Shown: piece by piece, positions 18,599-26,149 of the stretch
Position numbering within the stretch: position 1 is the stretch's first letter
Layout of the letters: each line of letters opens with the position of its first letter
Assembly (NCBI GenBank): GCA_038230735.1
Contig: JBBRMR010000001.1
Coordinates: forward strand, 1-64,000
Direction of reading: 5' to 3'
Source: Arcicella sp038230735
GTDB taxonomy: Bacteria > Bacteroidota > Bacteroidia > Cytophagales > Spirosomataceae
Length of the DNA: 64,000 bases
The notes under the pieces: generated by a model
The model's input: only the letters and a program-made list of their open reading frames with translations
What the model was told of the DNA's origin: nothing
Database searches by the model: none
Translations under genes and position numbers: made by a program

Positions 18599-18630
18599 TT
18601 TGCTTTTAGTTGTCTAAATAGATAACTTTG
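18599..18630 (+). promoter_or_regulatory. higBA promoter with HigA-type operator
   Basis: TTTG (18599-18602), 20 bp, then TAACTTTG (18623-18630), an exact TAnnTTTG. The inverted repeat AGTTGTCTA-AA-TAGATAACT (18608-18627, one mismatch) fills the spacer and touches the -7 element, where antitoxin binding would block RNA polymerase. The toxin ATG starts at 18635, so the transcript is leaderless or nearly so. Confidence 0.7.
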
Positions 18631-18634
18631 TCTC

Positions 18635-19009
18635 ATGGACATTGAAAGACAAGTAATTGCCTATAAAAACTACTTTCTCGACTTTTACAGTGAATTAGAC
18701 GATAATGTACAGGCAAAAATTGAATGGACTTTGAACTTAATTCAAGTAACTCAGAAAATTCCAGAAAAATATTTTAAGCATTTGACAGGAACAAAAGGAC
18801 TTTATGAAGTTCGGGTTGAAGTCGGAAGTAATATCTTTCGCATTTTCTCTTTTTTCGACAAGGGAAATGTGGTAGTCCTTGGAAATGGATTTCAGAAAAA
18901 AAGCCAAAAGACCCCGAAACAGGAGATAAAAATGGCTATCTCAATAATGGAAGAGTATAAATTAGAGCAAGCCGAAAAGGAAAACAAAACTAAAAAAGCA
19001 AAAAAATGA
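18635..19009 (+). CDS. higB: HigB-type toxin (RelE superfamily, Gp49-like)
   Basis: 124 aa. The Gp49/HigB core is clear: KYFKHLTGTKGLYEVRVEVG, then NIFRIFSFFDKGNVVVLGNGF and KKSQKTPKQEI. In this family these are ribosome-dependent mRNA interferases; the basic Arg/Lys residues of the strand ending RIFSF and the GFQKKS motif are the functional ones. The C-terminus is a Lys-rich tail. Toxin first, antitoxin second and a 4-bp overlap (ATGA) are the HigBA order. The symbol is by family, not by orthology to a characterised locus. Confidence 0.92.
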   Translation: MDIERQVIAYKNYFLDFYSELDDNVQAKIEWTLNLIQVTQKIPEKYFKHLTGTKGLYEVRVEVGSNIFRIFSFFDKGNVVVLGNGFQKKSQKTPKQEIKMAISIMEEYKLEQAEKENKTKKAKK

Positions 19010-19311
19010 GTAACGAAAACAATAACATCACAACACTTGACCAAATTTTAGATAAGAAATATGGTGAAAAAGGACAGGCTAAACGTGAAGAATGGGAGCA
19101 ACAATTTGAATCTTTCAGACTTGGGGTTTTACTTGAAGAAGCCCGTAAAAAAATGGGTTTGACACAAGAGCAACTTGCAGAAAAATGTGGAACTAACAAA
19201 TCTTATATTTCGAGAATTGAGAATAATGCATCTGACATTAGGCTTTCAACCTTGATGAAAATAATTCAGCAAGGACTTGGTGGACATCTTAAACTGACAC
19301 TTCAACTTTAA
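19006..19311 (+). CDS. higA: HigA-type antitoxin, HTH XRE family
   Basis: 101 aa. The N-terminal 40 residues are charged (LDQILDKKYGEKGQAKREEW) and likely contact the toxin. The HTH is at about 45-100 (EEARKKMGLTQEQLAEKCG, then TNKSYISRIENNASDIRLS). It overlaps higB by 4 bp. The stop lies right at the boundary of the duplicated kynU end (19312). It is expected to repress the shared promoter at 18608-18627. Confidence 0.92.
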   Translation: MSNENNNITTLDQILDKKYGEKGQAKREEWEQQFESFRLGVLLEEARKKMGLTQEQLAEKCGTNKSYISRIENNASDIRLSTLMKIIQQGLGGHLKLTLQL

Positions 19312-19450
19312 TTCCTCCCTACGTCACCTCCAATTTCTCCTCCCCAAATCGCTCAAATTCTTTATTTTCTACAATTTGCTTGATGCGGAGAACGGTTTGG
19401 TATAATTCTAAAAAAGTATTGTAAAGTGGAGCAATACCCAAACGAATATT
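19312..19450. repeat. Right copy of the 139-bp direct repeat (kynU 3' end)
   Basis: This is the intact copy belonging to kynU; 137 of 139 bases equal 18413-18551 and the offset is 899 bp. The higBA module (18552-19311) lies exactly between the copies. Recombination between them would remove the module and leave kynU whole. Confidence 0.92.
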
Positions 19451-20596
19451 ATTGGGCGGACGAAAATCTGGAATGATACTTTTTGCTCCTTCAAGGGGTT
19501 CAATCATGGCTCTATTGATTCGATAGCCTTCGGAATGTTGAATAGAAATGTGCGAACCACGCTGATTTACATCTAAAGGCGAAGCGATAGTAAAACCGAT
19601 GGGCAACAAAAATTCTTGAACTAAATCAATCAAGAAACTACTTTGCAGCATACTTTTTTCTCGAAGATTTTCGATGCCCGCTTCATTAATTAAGTCAATT
19701 CCTGCTTCGGTAGCGGCGAGCGAAAGTATGGAAGGCGTACCCGTTGCGAAGCGTTGAATGTTGTTTTTGGGTTCGTAATTGTGGTCAAAATCAAAGGGTT
19801 TTTGATGACTAAACCATGCCCAAATGGGGTTTTGGAGTTTTTCTTGCAAATCTTTTCTGACGTACAAAAAGGCGGGAGCTCCCGGTCCGCCATTCAAATA
19901 TTTATAGGTACAACCCACCGCCATATCAGCATTTGATTCATTCAAATTTACCGCCACCGCTCCCGCCGAGTGACTCAAATCCCAAATTACGAAAGTATCT
20001 TTTTGATGAGCTAATTCATTGATTTTCTTCATATTGTGCATGAAAGCACTTTTATAAACCACGTGGCTCAAAGTCAGAAAGGCAGTATTTTCATCCATTT
20101 CCTGTTCAATGGCTTGTTCGGAAATACTTATTTCATCCTCACTTTTTATTATTTTTAAAGAATGATTTTGAAATTGCTGTGCCAATAATCCTTGCAAAAC
20201 GTATAAATCACTCGGAAAATTGAGTGAATCGCTGATGATTTTTGTTTTGGCAGCATTTAAGCTCAAAGTGGCAAAAGCCAATTTATAAAAGTTGATGGAA
20301 GTATTATCTCCCACGAAGATTTCATCGGCTCTCGCTCCTACCAATTTGGCAATTTTGGCAGCTATTTTATTGGGTAAATCTATCCAATGCTCGTTCCAAC
20401 TTCTGATAAGCCCATTTTTCCATTGATTCTGAATGAGATTTGAACTTACTTCAATGGTTCTTTTGGGCAATTTTCCCAAAGAATTTCCATCCAAATATAT
20501 TTCATCGCTCTCAAAAAACTGATTTCTGAATGAAGCAAGCGGATCATTTTGGTCAAATGATAGGGCTTTTTGGTGATATTCTTCGATGATGGTCAT
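19319..20596 (-). CDS. kynU: Kynureninase
   Basis: 425 aa, full length for the family. A PLP-dependent fold-type I enzyme that cleaves kynurenine (and 3-hydroxykynurenine) to anthranilate and Ala. Motifs: YLDGNSLGKLPKRT (34-47), the PLP-phosphate contact region GDNTSINFYK (96-105), WDLSHSAGAV with the PLP-binding Asp206, and the Schiff-base Lys232 in CTYKYLNGGPGAPA. The C-terminal 45 codons are those duplicated to the left of higBA. Its usual partners in tryptophan catabolism (tryptophan dioxygenase, monooxygenase, hydroxyanthranilate dioxygenase) are not in this window. The SGNH hydrolase, permease and sugar kinase that follow on the same strand may be in one transcription block. Confidence 0.96.
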   Translation of the reverse strand: MTIIEEYHQKALSFDQNDPLASFRNQFFESDEIYLDGNSLGKLPKRTIEVSSNLIQNQWKNGLIRSWNEHWIDLPNKIAAKIAKLVGARADEIFVGDNTSINFYKLAFATLSLNAAKTKIISDSLNFPSDLYVLQGLLAQQFQNHSLKIIKSEDEISISEQAIEQEMDENTAFLTLSHVVYKSAFMHNMKKINELAHQKDTFVIWDLSHSAGAVAVNLNESNADMAVGCTYKYLNGGPGAPAFLYVRKDLQEKLQNPIWAWFSHQKPFDFDHNYEPKNNIQRFATGTPSILSLAATEAGIDLINEAGIENLREKSMLQSSFLIDLVQEFLLPIGFTIASPLDVNQRGSHISIQHSEGYRINRAMIEPLEGAKSIIPDFRPPNNIRLGIAPLYNTFLELYQTVLRIKQIVENKEFERFGEEKLEVT

Positions 20597-20647
20597 GAGG
20601 TAGTTTTTGGAATAATTTACGATTAAATAGCCGTGCCACCGCTATAC

Positions 20648-21256
20648 TTAGAACAATTCAATGACTATTTTTTCTGCCCAAAGTTCATACATTTTTCCCG
20701 AAGGATGTAAGTCGTCATGGGCAATGAGTGAACTGTCGTTAAGAGCTTGTCGAGAGATGAACGTAATATCAATGAAAGCAATATTTTTCCTTTCGGATTC
20801 TTCTTTTACTACTTGGTTGAAAAGGTCAATTTGAGTAGAAATTTCTGGTTTACTTCCTCCACCTCCAAAAGCCGTTACACCCCAATCTGGAATGGAAACG
20901 ACAAATACTTGCGAAGGTTTATTATCCGCAAATTGGATTGCCATTAATAATAAATCAACAAACTCAATTCTAAATTGTTCCACATCAAGCCCACGATATT
21001 GATTATTTACGCCAATCAATAGAGAAACAAAGTCAAAAGTTTGAGTGATATTTTCTGAAATAATGGCAGCTTTTAGTTCGTCAGTTGTCCAACCCGTTTG
21101 AGCAATGATTTTTGGTTGGGCAAATGCCTTTCCGAGTGCAGTTAATTTATGAGCTAATTGCACCGACCAACATTCCGATTCTTCGACATATTCACCAATA
21201 GTATAGCTGTCGCCGAGGGCTAAATAACTTAGCTCAGTTGTATTTTTTTCTTCCAT
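20648..21256 (-). CDS. SGNH/GDSL-type esterase
   Basis: 202 aa, cytosolic (no signal peptide). Block I ALGDSYTIGE with nucleophile Ser16, block III LIGVNNQYRG (Asn), and block V HDDLHPSGKMYELWAEKI with the Asp-His pair. Such enzymes deacylate sugars, lysophospholipids or thioesters; the substrate is not readable. It starts inside the permease gene (23-bp overlap with 21234-21256), so the two are translationally linked. Confidence 0.9.
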   Translation of the reverse strand: MEEKNTTELSYLALGDSYTIGEYVEESECWSVQLAHKLTALGKAFAQPKIIAQTGWTTDELKAAIISENITQTFDFVSLLIGVNNQYRGLDVEQFRIEFVDLLLMAIQFADNKPSQVFVVSIPDWGVTAFGGGGSKPEISTQIDLFNQVVKEESERKNIAFIDITFISRQALNDSSLIAHDDLHPSGKMYELWAEKIVIELF

Positions 21257-22535
21257 AAATTATTAGATAAATCAATGATAAAACCGCTAATAAAATGCCC
21301 AGACTTTTCATTTCTGACAGGGCTAAATTTGATAAAAACCAAAGAATGGAAATCGTGGCTAAAACGGGAATGGTAATGCCAAAAGGGAGTTTAAAATTGG
21401 GGGTATCATCAGCCTTATTTTTAAATTTTAATTTGATAGTTGCCAATACAACGCCCAAGTAAATACTTAATAATGAAGCACTTGCCACGATAGCTAAGGC
21501 TTTGAATCCTCCCGAAATAGAAAAGATAAAATCGAACAAAACGTAGGCAATAATTGCCCAAAAGGGCGTGGCAAATTTAGGGTGAACTTTCCCTAAAAAC
21601 GATGGCATCCAACCTTTATTCGCTCCCGCAAAAATGATTCTGGGATAAGATAAAACGGAACCACTCAAAGCCGCAAACATGGAAAATGCCGCTCCCAAAA
21701 TCATCAGATTTGAACCAAATTTTCCCAAAACAATCGAGGCAACTGCCGCTAAGGGTGCTTGTTTTTCGGAGGACAAAGTATTGCCCAAAACGCCTTGCGA
21801 AACGGTTTGAATGAGGATATACAATAAAACCACCGCACCCATACCCGATAAAATCCCCAACGGCACTACTTTCTTGGGATTTTTCAATTCACCACTCACA
21901 TTTAGGGATGCTTCTCCTCCACCAAAGGCAAAAAACAATAACAAAGATGCTTCACCTAATTTTGGGATAGTAGGCAATGAGTGCCATGCTAAATTCTCTA
22001 TTGAAGTACCCCAAAAACCCGCAATAATTAAAACGGTCAGCGGAATTAATTTTATTAGTGTATTGATTTTCACCATATTATCTCCGTATTTTACGCCCAA
22101 AATATTGATAAAGGCAAAACTTCCAAAGATGATAAAGAAGAATATGGCTCGAAATATTGGCTCTTGAAGAATTGAGAAGTAGAGCGAAAGGGTATCTGCC
22201 ATAGCGTTGGCAACGGCGGCATCGGCTAAGACTCCCACAAACCAAAACATGGAGTTTGCCAAAAAACCAGCGTAAGGTCCAAAAGCCGCATCAATATAAG
22301 CGTAAGCCCCGCCCGTTTCCGTAATTTTACTACCAATTTCGGAAAAGCAAAGCATAATCATCATCATTAACAGACCGCAAATAAGGTAAGCCAAAATACT
22401 GGTTTCACCCAAAATATTGGCTATCAAAGCGGGCAGTACAAAAATCCCCGCCCCAACGGTACGATTTAAGGTATTTGCGGCTAAACCCAAAACGCCAATT
22501 TCTCTTCTTAAACCCTCTTTGTTAAAATTCTCCAT
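21234..22535 (-). CDS. APC-family amino-acid permease
   Basis: 433 aa, about 12 membrane helices. The first helix region has GLAANTLNRTVGAGIFVLPA, the GAGIF helix-break characteristic of APC transporters, followed by AYAYIDAAFGPYAGF and ASLNVSGELKNPKKVVPLGI (the LeuT-like TM6 region). A proton- or exchange-driven inner-membrane transporter. The neighbouring kynureninase makes a kynurenine or tryptophan substrate possible, but specificity cannot be determined from the sequence. It overlaps the SGNH gene by 23 bp. Confidence 0.92.
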   Translation of the reverse strand: MENFNKEGLRREIGVLGLAANTLNRTVGAGIFVLPALIANILGETSILAYLICGLLMMMIMLCFSEIGSKITETGGAYAYIDAAFGPYAGFLANSMFWFVGVLADAAVANAMADTLSLYFSILQEPIFRAIFFFIIFGSFAFINILGVKYGDNMVKINTLIKLIPLTVLIIAGFWGTSIENLAWHSLPTIPKLGEASLLLFFAFGGGEASLNVSGELKNPKKVVPLGILSGMGAVVLLYILIQTVSQGVLGNTLSSEKQAPLAAVASIVLGKFGSNLMILGAAFSMFAALSGSVLSYPRIIFAGANKGWMPSFLGKVHPKFATPFWAIIAYVLFDFIFSISGGFKALAIVASASLLSIYLGVVLATIKLKFKNKADDTPNFKLPFGITIPVLATISILWFLSNLALSEMKSLGILLAVLSLIYLIIYGRKKYN

Positions 22536-22562
22536 TTGTATTGTTTTGATAGTGATTGAGGT

Positions 22563-22595
22563 ACGGAAGCTGTTCTTTTAAAAGACGACTTCCGT
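22563..22595. repeat. Dispersed palindrome, copy 2
   Basis: ACGGAAGCTGTTCTTTT ... AAAAGACGACTTCCGT. It lies between the permease and the sugar kinase genes, both on the minus strand. Same family as 1330, 28265, 34200 and 36349. Arms of 16-17 bases with few mismatches and A/T at the loop; in this position it would act as terminator of the kinase transcript. Confidence 0.75.
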
Positions 22596-22631
22596 AAATT
22601 TCCGTATAAATTATAATTGAACCATGAACCT

Positions 22632-23558
22632 TTAAACATACAAAACCCTCAAATCCACTTTCGCTGGTAATGGTCCTTTGGTTACTAATTTCAGGGCTGC
22701 CAAATTTGCTCCTGCGTTAGCACAAACTTCTACGGAATTTCCTTGCGTCCAAGCCGTCAAGAAGCCTGCCCAAAAGGCATCTCCCGCTCCCGTGGCATCA
22801 ATTACTTCGAGGGGTTTCACGCCTAAAGTGAGTTGTTTTGCTCCTTTTTCGTAAGAAATAACTGAACCGTCTCCGCCTTTGGTAAAACATACTAAATCTG
22901 CCCCCATGGCGTGGAAATCCTGCATCACTTGTTTTTCTGTTACCTTCTTTCCGTAAATTCTTTCGGCATCGTCTTCGCTCAATTTCACTAATCCATCGTG
23001 TGAACAATAAGTAGATATTACGTCCCAAGCCTGTTGGCGGTCTGCCCAAATTTGGGGAGCATAATTGGCATCCAAACTCACTTTACACCCCAAAGCATTG
23101 GCTCTTTTGGCGGCATCTACAATGGCACTTTGGGCGGGTTCTTGGCTCAAAGCAAAGCAAGTAGTATGAAAAATGGTGGATTCTGCCAATAAACTATCAG
23201 GAATATGATGGCTCTGAATCATGCGGTCTGCCGTGCGATAGGGGATAAAATCGGGGGTAGCTTGGGTGCGTGAAACGATAACAATACTGGTGGGTTGATT
23301 TTCATCGGTAACTATGTGGCTAATGTCAATACCCGTTTTGGCAACTTCATTTTTCAGAAAAATACCCAAATTATCGTTTCCTACGCACGAAACAATGGCG
23401 GTACTCATGCCCAAACGAGCCATATTTGCCGCCATATTGGCGGGACTTCCGCCTTGAAATCGTTCAAAATGAGAGGTTTCTAAAATACTGCTTTGAATTT
23501 CTGTGCCAATAACGTCAACCAAAAGTTCTCCCACGGAGAGAAGGGCATATTTTTTCAT
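22632..23558 (-). CDS. PfkB-family carbohydrate kinase (fructokinase-like)
   Basis: 308 aa, the usual PfkB size. The N-terminal signature is VGELLVDVIG, then FQGGSPANMAANMARLG (GG at 36-37). The C-terminal signature is DATGAGDAFWAGFL (254-267) with catalytic base Asp260 and the anion hole GAGD. It phosphorylates a sugar or nucleoside hydroxyl with ATP. Fructokinase or 2-keto-3-deoxygluconate kinase are the closest guesses. TACTTTTG on the minus strand (23600-23593) is an exact TAnnTTTG upstream, with no clear -33 element. Confidence 0.92.
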   Translation of the reverse strand: MKKYALLSVGELLVDVIGTEIQSSILETSHFERFQGGSPANMAANMARLGMSTAIVSCVGNDNLGIFLKNEVAKTGIDISHIVTDENQPTSIVIVSRTQATPDFIPYRTADRMIQSHHIPDSLLAESTIFHTTCFALSQEPAQSAIVDAAKRANALGCKVSLDANYAPQIWADRQQAWDVISTYCSHDGLVKLSEDDAERIYGKKVTEKQVMQDFHAMGADLVCFTKGGDGSVISYEKGAKQLTLGVKPLEVIDATGAGDAFWAGFLTAWTQGNSVEVCANAGANLAALKLVTKGPLPAKVDLRVLYV

Positions 23559-23678
23559 TTACAAAAATGTTGTGATGATCCTAAATGTAAATCAAAAGTA
23601 TGAAAAATTATTCAAATATAGTTTTGGGAAATTATTATGACTATTTCGTCTTCCATTTTATTCAAATAATGGAAAAAG

Positions 23679-23723
23679 CGGAAGGCTTCGTTTGAAGGGA
23701 ATGCCTAATCCGAAGCCTTTCGT
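23679..23723. repeat. Palindrome related to the dispersed family
   Basis: Arms GCGGAAGGCTTCG and CGAAGCCTTTCGT around a 19-bp centre that is A/T-rich and not palindromic. It falls between the DUF5916 gene end and the kinase promoter region and may terminate the DUF5916-side transcription. The arms share GAAGGCTTCG with copies 28265 and 36349 but the rest differs, so membership is tentative. Confidence 0.55.
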
Positions 23724-23752
23724 AAACAGATAAGATAATCGCTTAAAACCAT

Positions 23753-26035
23753 TTACACATTAAACCAATAAGTTAATTTAAAAACTATTGCCCTATTTTT
23801 GGTTTGAAGGGATGAATTTGCCAAATATCTATTACCGAGAGTATCATTTCCATAGACTTCCGAAGCATAATAATTGTCGGTATAAACCACAAAAAAATCG
23901 CTGGCAGGTTTAAAACGCCATTGAAGTCGGGAGTTTACGCTGAGGTTATTTGATAGGTTATTGTATTGAACAAGCGTACTAAAAAATATGCTTTTTGAGA
24001 AAGATAAGTCAATTTTTGGACGTAATAAAATCAATTCCGAAGCTCCGTAGGGTTGGGTAATTTTGTTGTAAGAAGCATTAACCGAAAACACGCCGTAAGG
24101 TTGATAACGATAGGAAACATTAGTATTTAATTGTTGAATTTTTCCCCCAAAATATTCTCCCAAACGTCCCGCTAACGTATAAGCAAATTTATGTCTGGCA
24201 TTAGACATAAAGTTGATTCTCATTTCTGGATAAATATAATCTGTTCCCGCCTTCAAGACTCCTACACCTTTACGAGTAGGGTCGAAATCATTGAAAAGAT
24301 AGGTATAATTCCAACGAACTGGGGTTATTCGAATACTTGCAGAACTCTGAAAATTTATCCCCAAAAATACGGGTGAAAAATCCCAGTCCAAAGGCTGATT
24401 ATCATTAATTCTCCAATAAAAATCCCCATCCATTCCAATGCGTATAGTGTTGATTAATTTGGACTTAGGATAAAATTTATACGCAACATTGGGTTCCGTT
24501 CGGTAATAATTATCTCGATTAACATATCCCGTTTGATTTGCAATTGAGTAACCTTTCCCTACAATTTCATAGCCCTGTGTAACACTCCATTTCTGTGATT
24601 CATAATTAATAATTGCCGAACCCGCATATTGTCCGTCTTGGGTTTTTGGAGTAATAGCACGATGGTAAAAAAACTTTCCCGTCCACTTGCCATCGGCTGA
24701 ATTTAGGTTATAGTCTAAGCCCACAATTCGGGTATAACCGTTAGCATTTATGCCTGCATTTTCACGGTTGAGGGTATCATAATTCCAATTTTGTTTATTG
24801 GTAAAAACAAAGCCGATATTCGAGCGACTGAACACTCTTCTCTGCACGGCGGTCATCAAATAATTGGCACTGGGCAAGTTGAAAGATTCCTTTGAACCCG
24901 TCTGCATCGTGAGAAAACCAATCCGCCAATCTTTGTTCAAACGTCCACTTAATCGAGTTCCAAACAGAATTGGAACACGCTCGTTCTCTTGTGTTTTTGA
25001 GTTATAAGCCAAACCTATTCTGCGAGAGAAAAAAGGAGTAATATTATCCGTGCCGAAAGAACCAAAAAGGTCAGCATTTTCGATAAAAAATTGCCTTTTT
25101 TCTGGAAAAGAAACCTCAAAACGGCTTAAGTTTTGTACCTGTTGATCCACTTCCACTTGGGCAAAATCGGGATTTACGGTTACGTCTAAATTTAAAGAGG
25201 GAGTAACGGCTATTTTAGCATCAAAACCTACGTTATGGTTCGTATTAAGGGCTTTTTTGTTCTGAAAGTCTTGGTCAAAACTGCCCAAGAGATAGGGAAT
25301 TAAAGAGATATTCGCCCCAGGTTTTGGGGGAGGATTATCCCAAATCATGGTACCCGAAAAATTAAGGTTATTGCCATTGACAAATCTCGGCAAACCCGCC
25401 CACGTGGAGCGTTCAGAAAGTTTTTGGCTTTGGTCGAAACGGACAAAATTTACTAACCATTCATTAGCATTTTCATTAACTTTATAGCGAATAGTTTTGA
25501 AAGGAATTGCCATTTCCACCACCCAATGATCGTCATAATTGGTGACTTTTGAGTACCATTTATTGTCCCAATCGGTTGAAACATCGCTGCCATTCGAGAC
25601 CAAAGCGTCCCGCTGAACACCCAAAGGACTTATCGTAAAATTGAAAGCATTAAGTTTATCTTTGAATGAATCCAAATTTACGCCAAAAATATCGGTTGTT
25701 CCGCCTTGATAATCTCGTTTCAAAGACACCACCACATACTTACGTGATTGCGTGCATACACCACTGATATACAAGTAATTGTCATCAAAAGTCATACGAG
25801 CTTCCGTCTGATTGATGGCAAGAGAAGTATCATAAGGAAGGCTTTGGAGGAAATTAGTAGCGACCTCAGCACTTTTCCAATCGGCTTCATCTAATTTTCC
25901 ATCTAAAATCATTTTACCAACGGCTTTTTTGATGTGAAATTGAAATTTTTTATCATTGTCAGTCGCCGTTGCCTGACCTTTAGAATTTACCGAACAATAT
26001 AGACTTACAAGAATTAGTAATAATAATTTTTTCAA
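23753..26035 (-). CDS. DUF5916 / CBM9-type outer-membrane-like protein
   Basis: The start is set at the TTG at 26035, not the ATGs at 26113 or 26092. A TACCTTTG -7 element (minus strand, 26072-26065) lies between them and the TTG, and only this start begins a signal peptide directly (KKLLLLILVSLY to SKGQ). 760 aa. An N-terminal CBM9-like beta-sandwich (FQFHIKKAVGKMILDGKLDE, ADWKSAEVATNF) is followed by a long beta-rich part full of aromatic and Asn residues with alternating short strands, ending in an aromatic Tyr/Trp/Phe tail typical of outer-membrane barrels. DUF5916 proteins are common in Bacteroidota and of unknown function. Confidence 0.85.
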   Translation of the reverse strand: MKKLLLLILVSLYCSVNSKGQATATDNDKKFQFHIKKAVGKMILDGKLDEADWKSAEVATNFLQSLPYDTSLAINQTEARMTFDDNYLYISGVCTQSRKYVVVSLKRDYQGGTTDIFGVNLDSFKDKLNAFNFTISPLGVQRDALVSNGSDVSTDWDNKWYSKVTNYDDHWVVEMAIPFKTIRYKVNENANEWLVNFVRFDQSQKLSERSTWAGLPRFVNGNNLNFSGTMIWDNPPPKPGANISLIPYLLGSFDQDFQNKKALNTNHNVGFDAKIAVTPSLNLDVTVNPDFAQVEVDQQVQNLSRFEVSFPEKRQFFIENADLFGSFGTDNITPFFSRRIGLAYNSKTQENERVPILFGTRLSGRLNKDWRIGFLTMQTGSKESFNLPSANYLMTAVQRRVFSRSNIGFVFTNKQNWNYDTLNRENAGINANGYTRIVGLDYNLNSADGKWTGKFFYHRAITPKTQDGQYAGSAIINYESQKWSVTQGYEIVGKGYSIANQTGYVNRDNYYRTEPNVAYKFYPKSKLINTIRIGMDGDFYWRINDNQPLDWDFSPVFLGINFQSSASIRITPVRWNYTYLFNDFDPTRKGVGVLKAGTDYIYPEMRINFMSNARHKFAYTLAGRLGEYFGGKIQQLNTNVSYRYQPYGVFSVNASYNKITQPYGASELILLRPKIDLSFSKSIFFSTLVQYNNLSNNLSVNSRLQWRFKPASDFFVVYTDNYYASEVYGNDTLGNRYLANSSLQTKNRAIVFKLTYWFNV

Positions 26036-26149
26036 GGGTAATTTTGTTTGTTGTGAATGATTTACAAAGGTAAGGAAAATATTTTTTAGCATCCGTAAAA
26101 ACGATTTCAGCAAAATTTTCCAAAAAAAATAGAATAACTATTTTGAAGT

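Noticed and set aside
18413..19450. Integrase attachment sites (attL/attR)
   Set aside because: The repeats lie at a gene end as att sites do, but there is no integrase in the 760 bp between and none nearby, so I do not call them att sites.
22798..23049. Extra ORF of 83 codons in the sugar-kinase gene
   Set aside because: Same-strand shadow in another frame, with no start context or homology.
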